A stretch of 64,000 nucleotides of DNA, taken from the NCBI GenBank assembly GCA_027482185.1, contig JAIXWF010000011.1, forward strand, positions 186,001 to 250,000, in the 5' to 3' direction. Source of the stretch: Opitutaceae bacterium. GTDB taxonomy: Bacteria > Verrucomicrobiota > Verrucomicrobiia > Opitutales > Opitutaceae. A model generated the notes under the pieces. It made no database searches and was not told the origin of the DNA. It worked only from the letters and a program-made list of their open reading frames with translations. The translations under genes were made by a program, and so were the position numbers. This document shows positions 1 through 8,794 of this stretch, in pieces (within the stretch, counting starts at the first letter, position 1; the number at the start of each line of letters is the position of its first letter).

Positions 1-2577
1 GCCGGTGAGAATCTGCGCGGCGACGGAGCCGGGATTGATCCGGCCGGAGGTCAGATCGGGATTCGCGAAATAGAGGTTCGTCGCGCCGGGCGTGCTCAGC
101 AGCGCGATCGTGAGCGGCACGGCATTCGCGGCCGTGGGCGCGACCACGGTGGCCTGGGCGGCGTTGGCGGCGGCGCCGTTGACGTAGACGACGGTGCCGT
201 TGCGGTAGGTGACCTGGCCGGCGGCATTGGCGTGGAACTGGTCGTTGTAGACCTGCTCGTAGGCCTTGGCGGTGCCGATCTCGCCGTCGTTCACGGCGAA
301 GCCGAAACGCAGCCGCCAATTGCGCGTCGGCGCGGCGGTGAGCCGGAGTTCGGCGCCCTTGGTCTCGCGGTCGATGCTCACGTACGAACCGCCGCCGCCG
401 CCGTTGAGGCCGGCGGGATTGATCGCGGAGGCGATCGAGCCGTCGATCGAATAGAGGTCGCCGGCGGACTTGGTCTGGAAAAACGCGAGCGTGCCGCTGA
501 CGGTGCCGCTACGGTTGTTGAGCTTCAGGCCGACCTCGCCGCCGCGGCCCTTGGCGCTCTGGGGCGGATCGCCGCGCGGATCGGAGCGGTTGGCGACGTA
601 GGGCGGCTGCACCGAATCCGAAAAGTTGATATACGGGTGGAGCCAGCGGTTGACGTTGAGATCGACGCCGAAGTTGAAGTTCGCGCGGGAGGTGTCGGCG
701 AGAAAACGGGCGCGCACGTTGTCGTAATGCTGGATGCGGTCCGAGAGGTAGTCGCCCTGGCGGACGCCGAGGAGCGTGTTGACGCGGCCGTCGAACCACT
801 GGGTGTAGTTCACGGCGTAGAGCCCGCGGTTGATGATTTTGGTGAGGATGTAATTGCCGCTGGTGAACGGCGTGCCGAGGGGATTGCGGGCGGTGACGAG
901 ATTGGGCTGCGGGGGATTCACGAGGGCGCGCACGTAGTTCACGCCGCCGATCACGAGGCGGTCGCGCGCGGGATTCTGGTCGCCGAAGGGATAAAGCTGC
1001 GGGCCGTCGTCGAGGGACCAACGCACCTGGTTGAGCGGCGTGCGGCCGGAGTTGGCGGAGGTGACGGTGGTGTTGGGCGCGACCACGGTGTTCCAATTGG
1101 CGTCGGCCTGGTAGAACCGGTACGCGATCTGGCCGAAGTCGGTGCGCACGAAATCGACGCCGAGCAGCGTCTGCGTCTTCGCCTTGCCGGCGAAGAAATC
1201 CTTCGTGACGAGCGCGGCGACGCGGCCGGCCTTGGTGCGGGCGGGCTGCCACGAATCCTGCGGCGTATTGCCGCCGGCCCAAGTGTCGGTCGTGTTGGCG
1301 CCGGAGCGCGGGGCGAAGAACGAGAAACCGGGATTGATGCGGCGGTCCGTGTAGGCGTCGTAGCCCGCCGCGACCTGTGTCGTGAGCCAGTCGCGCCACT
1401 TCGTCTCCACCGTGAGGCTGGAGTAGTCGTTGGTGACGGGCTCCTGGAACATCACGCCGGCGGCGAGGGAGTCGACGTTGTCCCAGTTGAGTTTGCCGCC
1501 GAGGATCGCGCCCGCGGGATAACGCGCGCCGGTGACGGGGTCGTTGGCCCCGGCCTGGCCGGTGGCGAGGAGGTAGCGGACGAGCCGGCCGTTGCGCGGA
1601 TCGCCCGTGGCGGTGAGCGTCGGCGACGAAGGCAGGAAGCGGTCGTTCATCGTCAGCGAACCGGACAGGCGCACCGTCGTCGGCACGGTGTTCTGGAAAA
1701 AGCGGAACGCGAACTGCGCGTACTGGCCGTTCGTGCGGCTGCCGATGTTGACGCGGCGGCTCGAAAGACTCTCGCGCAAGAAGGCGAACCGCGCCGCGAA
1801 CCACGAAGTGCCCACGCCGACATCGAGTTCGGCGCGCTTGGAGCCGACGTGGTCGATGCGGTAAATCGCCTCGCCCTTCAGCGACGCGAGCAGGCCGCGG
1901 CCGGCGTTGGAGAAACGCGCCTGCTTGGAGGTGACGTTGATCACGCCGCCGGCGCCGCCGCCGCCGTAGAGCAGCGCCTGCGGGCCGTTGATGACCTCGA
2001 TGCGCTCGAGATCGAAACTGTCGGTGCGGCCCACCGCCGTGGAACCGGGATTGCCGAAGGCGCCGACCGGCATGAACGAATCGCGCTGCATCGCCGGCGT
2101 GTGCATGCCGCGGATCTGGATGTAGGCGTTGCCGTTGCGGTCGCCGGGCTGGTTGTTCGCGCCGGCGGAGGCGCCGTTGTCGGAACCGTCGGCGTAACCC
2201 GCACCCGCCGAATAACCCATGATCGCCTCCTCGACGGACGAGACGGCGATGTCCTTGAGAAACGCCTCCGTGAAGATGTCGGCGGAGACGGGCATCTTTT
2301 CCATCTCGACGTTGAAGCGCGTGATCGAGGCCGAGGTCAGCGCGCCGTAGCTGTTGTCCCGGTCGGCCTGGACCTCGAAGGCGTTGAGGGAAACGGTTTC
2401 GCCGGCGGCCTTGGTCGCTTCGGCCGGCGTGGGCTTCGCGACCGGAGCCGCCGGACGCACCGGCGCCGCGGGCGGCAACGTCTGGGCGGACAGCGTCAGA
2501 GCGAAGGTGCAAGCCACCCCGGACCAGAGCCAAGGGCGGCGGGAAGCGAGACTGCGAAAACGGGCAACGGAGCGCAT
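1..2577 (-). CDS. TonB-dependent receptor, C-terminus off the left edge
   Basis: Outer-membrane receptor that would import a bulky substrate using energy from TonB-ExbBD. The ATG is at 2577. The frame stays open to base 1 (859 codons), so the end of the barrel and the stop are missing. Residues 1-32 look like a signal peptide ending in SAQ. Residues from about 60 to 225 are the plug, with NGPQALLYGGGGAGG near its end. The rest is long and aromatic-rich, as in a 22-strand barrel, with repeated Tyr/Trp/Asn turns. It is divergent from the secretion operon starting at 2891. The substrate cannot be told; no N-terminal signalling (STN) domain is evident. Confidence 0.9.
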   Translation of the reverse strand, partial: MRSVARFRSLASRRPWLWSGVACTFALTLSAQTLPPAAPVRPAAPVAKPTPAEATKAAGETVSLNAFEVQADRDNSYGALTSASITRFNVEMEKMPVSADIFTEAFLKDIAVSSVEEAIMGYSAGAGYADGSDNGASAGANNQPGDRNGNAYIQIRGMHTPAMQRDSFMPVGAFGNPGSTAVGRTDSFDLERIEVINGPQALLYGGGGAGGVINVTSKQARFSNAGRGLLASLKGEAIYRIDHVGSKRAELDVGVGTSWFAARFAFLRESLSSRRVNIGSRTNGQYAQFAFRFFQNTVPTTVRLSGSLTMNDRFLPSSPTLTATGDPRNGRLVRYLLATGQAGANDPVTGARYPAGAILGGKLNWDNVDSLAAGVMFQEPVTNDYSSLTVETKWRDWLTTQVAAGYDAYTDRRINPGFSFFAPRSGANTTDTWAGGNTPQDSWQPARTKAGRVAALVTKDFFAGKAKTQTLLGVDFVRTDFGQIAYRFYQADANWNTVVAPNTTVTSANSGRTPLNQVRWSLDDGPQLYPFGDQNPARDRLVIGGVNYVRALVNPPQPNLVTARNPLGTPFTSGNYILTKIINRGLYAVNYTQWFDGRVNTLLGVRQGDYLSDRIQHYDNVRARFLADTSRANFNFGVDLNVNRWLHPYINFSDSVQPPYVANRSDPRGDPPQSAKGRGGEVGLKLNNRSGTVSGTLAFFQTKSAGDLYSIDGSIASAINPAGLNGGGGGSYVSIDRETKGAELRLTAAPTRNWRLRFGFAVNDGEIGTAKAYEQVYNDQFHANAAGQVTYRNGTVVYVNGAAANAAQATVVAPTAANAVPLTIALLSTPGATNLYFANPDLTSGRINPGSVAAQILTG

Positions 2578-2890
2578 GGGGAAACGCGTGGGGGTTGGGG
2601 AAAAGGCCGCGGAACGCCGGGATGCGTCGGCCGTCGGCCAAGGGGTAGACGCGGCCACCTTAGCAGCCCGGCCGCAGCCGGTCTTGTCGGCCCGGGCGGT
2701 GCCCATTGTGAAAACGGGCAACCCCGCCGCCGGCCCGCCGACTGGCCAGGCCGCCCGCAGCGGTGCGCAAACCTTGCGCACCACCCGGCTCCGGCTGCGC
2801 AACCGCTGCGCGAAATCGGGCGCACGGAGGCCATTTCGGCCCGGATGTAACCCATGGCATGTTTGGTGCGACTATCCCCCCGCAACCCCG
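2578..2890. other. Divergent intergenic region between receptor and T2SS operon
   Basis: This 313-base gap has no convincing gene. It must hold the promoters of both the receptor (-) and the secretion operon (+). The clearest structure is the inverted repeat at 2762-2782, listed separately. I see no good -35/-10 pair. The +strand open frame that crosses it is only an upstream extension of the 2891 gene. Confidence 0.6.
2762..2782. promoter_or_regulatory. Perfect 9-bp inverted repeat, putative operator
   Basis: GGTGCGCAA, a 3-base centre ACC, then TTGCGCACC. The arms are perfect reverse complements. It lies 185 bases upstream of the receptor start and 108 bases upstream of the 2891 gene. The form fits a dimeric regulator's site. 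No T-tract follows, so a terminator is unlikely. The binding protein is unknown. Confidence 0.4.
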
Positions 2891-3523
2891 ATGAACTTCT
2901 CCCCCGTTCGCCTTTCGCGCCCCGTTTGCACCGCCCGGACCGCTCTGGTCCTCGCCGGGTTTTTGGTTTCCGCCGCCGGCCTCTCCGCCCAAGCCCCCGC
3001 CGCCGGAGAGGAAGGCGGCCGCCGCCGCCGCCCCGACGATGCCGCCGGCGCCGATCGCCGCCAGCTGAACCCGCAGGACATGCAGGCCCGCATGCTCACC
3101 GCGATCCGCGAACGCCTCGAGATCACCGACGACGAGGAGTGGAAGGTGATTTCCGAGCGTATCGCCAAGGTTCAGGAAATCCGCCGCACCAGCGGTGCCG
3201 TCGGCGGTCCCGCCGGCGCCATGATGTTCGGCGGCCGCGGCGGCCCCGGCGGCCCGGGCGGAGCTCCCGGCGCCGGCGCCCCCCAAGGCGGCCCGCCCGG
3301 TCGCGGCGGCCCGCGCCCCGGTGGCGGCAGCCCCGAGGTCACCGCCCTCACCACCGCCCTCCGCGAAAAACTCCCCGACGCCGAAATCAAGGCCCGCCTC
3401 GACCGCGTCCGCGAACTCCGCAAGGCCAACGAAGCCCAGCTGACCAAGGCCCAGGAAGAACTCCGCGCCGTCCTCACCGTCCGCCAGGAAGCCATGGCGG
3501 TCGTGTTCGGTCTCCTCCCCTGA
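2891..3523 (+). CDS. Secreted Gly/Pro-rich protein heading the T2SS operon
   Basis: Product of 210 residues that I do not recognise. Residues 1-33 look like a signal peptide (hydrophobic VLAGFLVSAAGLSAQ). A charged stretch RRRRPDD follows, then a helical segment around residues 60-100 (DEEWKVISERIAKVQEIRR), a Gly/Pro-rich low-complexity region at about 105-150, and a second charged helix (about 155-200) ending in FGLLP. The two helical parts flank a flexible linker, suggesting a periplasmic or exported helical protein. It ends 10 bases before gspE, so it is probably co-transcribed and may assist the secretion apparatus. The ATG at 2891 is chosen because it gives the signal peptide. Confidence 0.7.
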   Translation: MNFSPVRLSRPVCTARTALVLAGFLVSAAGLSAQAPAAGEEGGRRRRPDDAAGADRRQLNPQDMQARMLTAIRERLEITDDEEWKVISERIAKVQEIRRTSGAVGGPAGAMMFGGRGGPGGPGGAPGAGAPQGGPPGRGGPRPGGGSPEVTALTTALREKLPDAEIKARLDRVRELRKANEAQLTKAQEELRAVLTVRQEAMAVVFGLLP

Positions 3524-3533
3524 TCCGCCGCCC

Positions 3534-5255
3534 GTGTCCGCCCCGACCGCCGCTCCCGGCACCGCCGCCGCCCTGCCCGAGTTGCTCGACCGCATGATCG
3601 CGGGCCGGCAACTCACCGCCACCGACGCGCGCGCCTATCTCTCCCGCCATCCCGGACCCGACGCCCTCACCGAGGAACGCGTTCTCCGCTGGCTCGCCCA
3701 GGAATACGGCATCGGCTTCACCAAGCTCGACGAGATCGAGCCGGACAAACAGGTCCTCTCCCTCTTCCCCGCCCGCCTGCTCCTGCGCGACGAACTGCTC
3801 CCGCTCCGCCGCGTCGACCAGCAGGTCGAGATCGCCACCAGCCGCCTCTTCGCCACCCAGGGCCTCGACGGCCTCAAGGCTCTCACCGGCCTCCGCCTCC
3901 AGCCCGTGCTCGCGCCCTCGGATGTCATCCAGCGCGAGATGAAGAAACGGCTCGGCGTCGGTGCCGACACCATCGACACCCTCGACGAAGAGACGGCGCT
4001 CACCGTCGTCGACGAGGGCGGCGGTGCCGGCAGCAACAATCTCGACGACGCCGCCGAGGACGCGTCGATCATCCGCTTCGTCAACCAGGTGCTGAAGGAC
4101 GCGATCGACCTCCGCGCCTCCGACATCCACCTCGAGCCCTTCGAGGACGAACTGCGCATCCGTTACCGTATCGACGGCGTCCTCCAGGAGGTCCCCGTCC
4201 CCGCGCAGATCAAACGCTTCCAGCCCGCGATCGTCGCGCGCGTGAAGATCCTCAGCCATCTCAACATCGCGGAAAAACGCCTTCCGCAGGACGGCCGCAT
4301 CAAGGTCCGCATCGAGACCACCGAGGTCGACATCCGCGTATCCATTATCCCGATGCTTCACGGCGAGGCCGTGGTCATGCGCCTCCTCCGCCAAAATACG
4401 TCCCTCAAGGGCGCGCGCGAACTCGGCATGGGCGCCCGCGAACTCGCCTGCCTCGAACGCGTGCTCCAGCTCCCGCATGGCATCGTCCTCGTCACCGGCC
4501 CCACCGGCTCCGGCAAAACCTCGACGCTCTACACCGCCCTCCACGAGATCAACGACAGCGAGCGCAAGATCGTCACCATCGAGGACCCCGTCGAATACCA
4601 GCTCAAGGGCGTGAACCAGATCCAGGTTTCGGAGAAATCCGGCCTCACGTTCGCCCGCGGCCTGCGCTCCATTCTGCGCCACGACCCCGACGTCATTCTG
4701 ATCGGCGAAATCCGCGACCAGGAAACCGCCCAGATCGCCGTCCAGGCCTCGCTCACCGGCCATCTCGTTTTCTCGACCCTCCACACCAACGACGCCGCCG
4801 GCGCCCTCACGCGTCTCGTCGACATGGGTGTCGAGCCCTACCTCGTCGCTTCCTCCCTCGAGGCGGTGCTCGCCCAACGCCTCATCCGCCTGCTCTGCCC
4901 GCATTGCAAGGCCGTCGACGATTCGCCCACCGCCCGCACCTACAAGGCCCGCATCGGCATTCCCGCCGCGGCCGTGATCTACAAGGCCGTCGGCTGCCGC
5001 GAATGCCGCCACACCGGCTTCCACGGCCGCCGCGCGATTTTCGAGTGGATGGATTCCAGCAACGAAATCCGCCAGCTCATCCTCAAGAACGCCTCGACCG
5101 ACGCCATCCGCGAATCCGCCCGCCGCGCCGGCATGACCACCCTCGCCGAAGACGGCCGCCGCCTCGTCGCGGAAGGCGTCACCACCATCGAGGAAGTGCT
5201 CAGCGTCACCACCGTCCACGACCGCGAGGAATCCCCCGCCCCGGTCGTCACCTGA
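3534..5255 (+). CDS. gspE: T2SS assembly ATPase GspE
   Basis: Cytoplasmic hexameric ATPase that powers pseudopilus assembly, docking on GspL/GspF. The product has 573 residues from a GTG start. Residues ~40-150 are the T2SSE N-terminal domain. Walker A GPTGSGKT is at about 322-329, followed by the Asp box/Walker B region (DPDVILIGEIRD) and His box (SLTGHLVFSTLHTND). Four cysteines of the zinc finger are present (C455, C458 and a CRECRHTG pair near 487-490), typical of GspE/PilB. Homologous PilB is close, but the downstream gspF-M genes favour T2SS. The 10-base gap before it and 25-base gap after it indicate one operon. No Shine-Dalgarno is visible. Confidence 0.95.
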   Translation: MSAPTAAPGTAAALPELLDRMIAGRQLTATDARAYLSRHPGPDALTEERVLRWLAQEYGIGFTKLDEIEPDKQVLSLFPARLLLRDELLPLRRVDQQVEIATSRLFATQGLDGLKALTGLRLQPVLAPSDVIQREMKKRLGVGADTIDTLDEETALTVVDEGGGAGSNNLDDAAEDASIIRFVNQVLKDAIDLRASDIHLEPFEDELRIRYRIDGVLQEVPVPAQIKRFQPAIVARVKILSHLNIAEKRLPQDGRIKVRIETTEVDIRVSIIPMLHGEAVVMRLLRQNTSLKGARELGMGARELACLERVLQLPHGIVLVTGPTGSGKTSTLYTALHEINDSERKIVTIEDPVEYQLKGVNQIQVSEKSGLTFARGLRSILRHDPDVILIGEIRDQETAQIAVQASLTGHLVFSTLHTNDAAGALTRLVDMGVEPYLVASSLEAVLAQRLIRLLCPHCKAVDDSPTARTYKARIGIPAAAVIYKAVGCRECRHTGFHGRRAIFEWMDSSNEIRQLILKNASTDAIRESARRAGMTTLAEDGRRLVAEGVTTIEEVLSVTTVHDREESPAPVVT

Positions 5256-5280
5256 GCCGCGCGTCCCGCGGCCCGCCCCG

Positions 5281-6573
5281 ATGCCCCTGTTCGCCTACAA
5301 AGCCCTGCAGCTCGACGGTCTCGTCGTCGAAGGCAGCCTCGACGCCGGCAACCGCCAGGAAGCCCTGCGCCAGGTCGAGGGCCGCGGGCTCAAGCCCATC
5401 CGCCTCGCCGAAGCCGCCGCCGGCGCCGCCCCGGCCAAATCCGGCCGCAAGGCCGGCGCGCCCGAAACCGCGGCCGCACCCGGCGCCGCCAAATCCGATT
5501 CCGCCGGTTTCAATCTCCAACTCGGCGGCGCCCGCAAGATCACGCCGGTCATGCTGGAGAATTTCACCCGGCTCCTCTCCAGCCTCCTCGCCGCCGGCGT
5601 GCCCTTCAGCCGCGCCCTCGTCATCATCCACCGCGAGGCCGCCGAACCCGTCGCCAAGGCCAAGTGGAAGGAAATCCACGATCTCGTCATCGACGGCATG
5701 TCGCTCTCCGACGCCATGGCCCGCTCGCCCGAGACGTTTCCCAAAGTCTATTGCGCGATGGTCGAAGCCGGCGAAACCGGCGGCTTCCTCGACGTCGTCC
5801 TCGCCCAGATCGCCGATTTCCAATCCCGCGAAAAGGAACTCCAGGGCAAGGTCATGGCCGCCCTCATGTACCCCGCGATCCTCCTCGTGCTCGCGGTCGG
5901 CGTGCTGATTTTCCTCCTCGTTTTCTTCATCCCGCGGTTCCAGCTCGTGTTCCAGGGTTTCAACGCCGAGCTCCCGCTCATCACCCAGATCATCGTCGGC
6001 ATCAGCGAACTCGTCCGCGGCTACGGCCTCTTCCTCGGCGCCGCGATCGTCATCGGCATCGTCTCCGCCCGCAACTGGTTCAAATCCGAAAAGGGCCGCC
6101 GCGTCTGGGAAGGCGCGATCCTCAAGCTGCCGAAGATCGGCCCGCTGCTCGCGCAATTCGCGATGGCGCGTTTCGCCCGCATGCTCGGCACCTTGCTCGG
6201 CGCCGGCGTGCCGCTCATCGCCGCCCTCAACGTCGCCCGCCGCTCCATCGGCAACCAGATCCTCGTCGACGCCGTCTCCGAGTCCATCGACCGCGTCAAG
6301 GAGGGCAAAGCCCTCGGCAAGAGCCTCGCGCAGAACCGCGCGCTCTTCCCCGGCGCCGTCGTCGAGATGATCTCCGTCGCCGAGGAAAGCGGCCGCCTCG
6401 ACCAGGAACTGCTCCGCATCGCCAACGTCACCGAGAGCGACCTCGACCGCCAGCTGAAGGCCGCCGTCGCCCTCGCCGAACCGCTCATGCTCTTCGTCAT
6501 CGCGGCCCTCGTGGGCACGATCTTCATCGGCATGGTGATCCCGATTTTCTCCCTCCAGGACCACATCAAGTAA
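5281..6573 (+). CDS. gspF: T2SS inner-membrane platform protein GspF
   Basis: Polytopic inner-membrane protein that forms the base of the pseudopilus and couples to GspE. Its 430 residues are close to the family norm. There are two T2SSF domains: the first from about residue 90, followed by a long hydrophobic segment (ALMYPAILLVLAVGVLIFLL); the second from about residue 290, ending with the C-terminal helix FVIAALVGTIFIGMVIPIF. The N-terminal MPLFAYKALQLDG is characteristic. An Ala/Gly/Lys-rich linker (about 45-75) is longer than usual. It is in the operon between gspE and gspG. Confidence 0.95.
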   Translation: MPLFAYKALQLDGLVVEGSLDAGNRQEALRQVEGRGLKPIRLAEAAAGAAPAKSGRKAGAPETAAAPGAAKSDSAGFNLQLGGARKITPVMLENFTRLLSSLLAAGVPFSRALVIIHREAAEPVAKAKWKEIHDLVIDGMSLSDAMARSPETFPKVYCAMVEAGETGGFLDVVLAQIADFQSREKELQGKVMAALMYPAILLVLAVGVLIFLLVFFIPRFQLVFQGFNAELPLITQIIVGISELVRGYGLFLGAAIVIGIVSARNWFKSEKGRRVWEGAILKLPKIGPLLAQFAMARFARMLGTLLGAGVPLIAALNVARRSIGNQILVDAVSESIDRVKEGKALGKSLAQNRALFPGAVVEMISVAEESGRLDQELLRIANVTESDLDRQLKAAVALAEPLMLFVIAALVGTIFIGMVIPIFSLQDHIK

Positions 6574-6583
6574 CCCTCTTTTC

Positions 6584-7048
6584 ATGCACACCCGGAACCG
6601 CCCCTCCCGCCCGTCCCTGCGCGCCGCCCGCCGCCGCCAGGCCGGCTTCACCCTCGTCGAACTGCTGCTGGTGCTCGTCATCCTCGGCATCCTTGCCGCC
6701 CTCGTGCTGCCGAAGTTCACCGGCCGCACCGAGCAGGCCCGCGTCACCGCCGCCCAGACGCAGATCTCCACCTTCGGCACCGCCCTCGACGCCTTCGAGG
6801 TCGACACCGGCAGCTACCCGCGCGGCCAGGAAGGCCTCAACCAGCTCATCGTCCAGCCCGGCGACGTCACCAACTGGCGCGGGCCCTACCTCAAGAGCGA
6901 CATCCCCCTCGATCCCTGGGGCCGCGCCTACATCTACGAGTTCCCGGGCCGCGTGAATCCCTCCGGCTACGACATCCGCTCCATGGGCCCCGACGGCCAG
7001 GCCAACTCGGCCGACGACATCGTCAACGCCCGCATCTCCGGCCGCTGA
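6584..7048 (+). CDS. gspG: Major pseudopilin GspG
   Basis: Main subunit of the T2SS pseudopilus. The prepilin motif G/FTLVELLLVLVILGIL is at residues 21-22 onward, with Glu at mature position 5, after a 21-residue basic leader. After the helix come the GspG hallmarks: LPKFTGRTEQAR, DTGSYPRGQEGLNQL and the C-terminal calcium-loop region (LDPWGRAYIYEFPG ... GPDGQANSADDI). The 154 residues match the family. It needs a prepilin peptidase (GspO/PilD) for processing, which is not in this window. Confidence 0.96.
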   Translation: MHTRNRPSRPSLRAARRRQAGFTLVELLLVLVILGILAALVLPKFTGRTEQARVTAAQTQISTFGTALDAFEVDTGSYPRGQEGLNQLIVQPGDVTNWRGPYLKSDIPLDPWGRAYIYEFPGRVNPSGYDIRSMGPDGQANSADDIVNARISGR

Positions 7049-7078
7049 GCCGCGCGCGGCGCCCGTATCCGTTCCGTC

Positions 7079-7663
7079 ATGACCGACCGTCCGTCCGCCG
7101 CCGGCTCCCCGCCGCCCCGGCCCGGCCGCGCCCGGTCGCGGCAGCGCGGCGGCTTCACGCTGGTCGAGCTCATCGTCGTCATGGTGCTGCTGCTCATCGT
7201 CGCCTCGATGGTGGCGCCGCGCATGTCCTCGTTCTTCCAGGGCCGCGCCCTGAGTTCCGAGGCGCAACGCATGCTCTCCTTGATGCACTTCGCCCAGAGC
7301 CGCGCCGTCGCGGAAGGCGTGCCGGTCATTTTCTGGCTCGATCCACGCCGTCTCACGTACGGCATCGAAATCCAGTCCGGCCACCACTCCGCCGAGGACA
7401 ACCGCGACGTCAGCTACACCGCCGACCCGAGCATCGCTTTCGAGGTGCCCAACGTCGCCGACGCCCCGGTCTCCGAGGACGGCGACGAAACCCTCGGCCT
7501 GCCCGAGGGCCTGCCCGCGATCCGCTTCACGCCCGACGGCAACTTCGACGAAGTCGGCGTCCGCAATATCGTCCTCCGCCAAGGCACCGACGGCGCCCTC
7601 GAACTCGCGCCCAAGGCCAACCGCCTCAGCTATGAAATCCGCCCCTACGCGATCCGGAACTGA
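7079..7663 (+). CDS. gspH: Minor pseudopilin GspH
   Basis: Minor pseudopilin of the T2SS tip complex. A 25-residue basic, Pro-rich leader precedes G/FTLVELIVVMVLLLIVAS, with Glu5. The globular part has the GspH pattern of an early helix (SSEAQRMLSLMHFAQSRAVAEGVPV) followed by a beta-rich C-terminal domain including RFTPDGNFDEVG, which resembles the FxPxG segment of GspH. The product has 194 residues. It overlaps gspI by 32 bases, an unusually long overlap implying tight coupling. Assignment as H rather than another minor pilin rests on order and this helix. Confidence 0.88.
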   Translation: MTDRPSAAGSPPPRPGRARSRQRGGFTLVELIVVMVLLLIVASMVAPRMSSFFQGRALSSEAQRMLSLMHFAQSRAVAEGVPVIFWLDPRRLTYGIEIQSGHHSAEDNRDVSYTADPSIAFEVPNVADAPVSEDGDETLGLPEGLPAIRFTPDGNFDEVGVRNIVLRQGTDGALELAPKANRLSYEIRPYAIRN

Positions 7664-8084
7664 GTTTCCGGCCCGCGGCGGGTTTCGCCGCCGCTCCCGC
7701 GGTTTCACGCTCGTCGAGATCCTCGCCGCGCTGCTGATGATGGCGATCATCATCCCCGTGGCGATGGAGGGCATGAGCATCGCCAGCCGCGCCGGCATCC
7801 TCGGCCAACGCAAGGCCGCCGCCATGCGCGTTGCCGAACGCCTGCTCAACGAGCTCGTCGTCGAGGCCGACACCCGCCAGGCCACCGCCAGCGGCACGCT
7901 CGCCGACGGCGACGTTTCCTACCCGTGGACGATGCGCACCGAGAATTGGTCCGAGGATGCGCTCCAGCAGATGACGGTCACCGTCACCTTCACGTTGCAG
8001 GGCCAGAGTTTCGACGTCAGCGCCAGCACCTTGCTGCCTGCCGCCGGCACCACCGAAACCGGCACAACGACCGCCTCCCTCTGA
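7632..8084 (+). CDS. gspI: Minor pseudopilin GspI
   Basis: Small minor pseudopilin, 150 residues, that with GspJ and GspK forms the pseudopilus tip. The leader peptide ends G24/F25 in RGFTLVEILAALLMMAI, with Glu5. The length and the sequence after the helix (RAGILGQRKAAAMRVAERLLNELV) fit GspI. The start at 7632 lies inside gspH; a later start would cut into the leader. The stop shares one base with the gspJ start (TGATG), typical of translational coupling. Confidence 0.87.
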   Translation: MKSAPTRSGTEFPARGGFRRRSRGFTLVEILAALLMMAIIIPVAMEGMSIASRAGILGQRKAAAMRVAERLLNELVVEADTRQATASGTLADGDVSYPWTMRTENWSEDALQQMTVTVTFTLQGQSFDVSASTLLPAAGTTETGTTTASL

Positions 8085-8794
8085 TGCGCCGCCACCGCGC
8101 CCACGTCCGCCTTTCCGACCGCCGGGGCTTCACCCTGCTGGAACTGCTGATCGCGACCGCCGTCGGCGCCGTCGTCCTCCTCGTCATCCAGACCACGTTC
8201 TTCGGCGCCCTTCGCCTGCACAACACCACGCACGCGCGCATCGAGGCCGACCGCGTGCTCGAACGCACCCTCGGGCTCGTCCGCCGCGATTTCGCCGGGC
8301 TCATGCTCCCCGGCGGCACCCTCACCGGCCAATTCCAGACCTCGGAATTCTCATCGACGATGACGGGCGTCGCCGGCGAACGCGTCACGCCGGATTTCGT
8401 CACGACGTCCGGCCGCATCGACGGCTGGAGCCCATTCTCCGAGGCCCAGCGCGTCGCCTACTACCTCACCGACGCCGAGGCCGGCTCCAACACGAAGACC
8501 CTCACGCGCGCCGTCTACCGCAATTTGCTCCCCGTGCAGGAAGACACGCCCGAAGAGACGCCGCTGTTGCCGGGCGTCGCCGCGGCCAGCGTGCTCTATT
8601 ACGATGGCGCGGGCTGGACGGATTTCTGGGACAGCGAGGTTTCGCAAACCTTGCCGACCGCGGTGAAGTTTACCCTGACGATGGCCGCCGCCCCGGGCTC
8701 GCCCGCCCCTGCCCCCTTCGAACTCATCGTCCCGATCGCCGTCCTCACGACGACGAGCCAGACCGAAGCCGCCGACGCGGCCGCCGGCCTATGA
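8084..8794 (+). CDS. gspJ: Minor pseudopilin GspJ
   Basis: Minor pseudopilin of 236 residues in the I-J-K tip trimer. The leader cleavage site is G15/F16 (RGFTLLELLIATAVGAVVLL), with Glu5. The following sequence, EADRVLERTLGLVRRDFAGL, is the charged helix usual in GspJ (dRvl.rAl..l..Dl). The ATG at 8084 is chosen because the upstream in-frame sequence has no leader and overlaps gspI wholly. It is joined to its neighbours by 1- and 4-base overlaps. Confidence 0.88.
   Translation: MRRHRAHVRLSDRRGFTLLELLIATAVGAVVLLVIQTTFFGALRLHNTTHARIEADRVLERTLGLVRRDFAGLMLPGGTLTGQFQTSEFSSTMTGVAGERVTPDFVTTSGRIDGWSPFSEAQRVAYYLTDAEAGSNTKTLTRAVYRNLLPVQEDTPEETPLLPGVAAASVLYYDGAGWTDFWDSEVSQTLPTAVKFTLTMAAAPGSPAPAPFELIVPIAVLTTTSQTEAADAAAGL

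Noticed and set aside
509-2641. Long minus-strand frame of 710 codons
   Set aside because: Arg/Pro/Gly-rich shadow of the receptor gene in another frame; such frames arise across this window from the high G+C third positions.
2855-2870. Possible sigma-54 promoter TGGCATGTTTGGTGCG upstream of the T2SS operon
   Set aside because: GG-N10-GC spacing is right, but TTGC is replaced by GTGC and it would leave a leader of only about 10 bases before the ATG.
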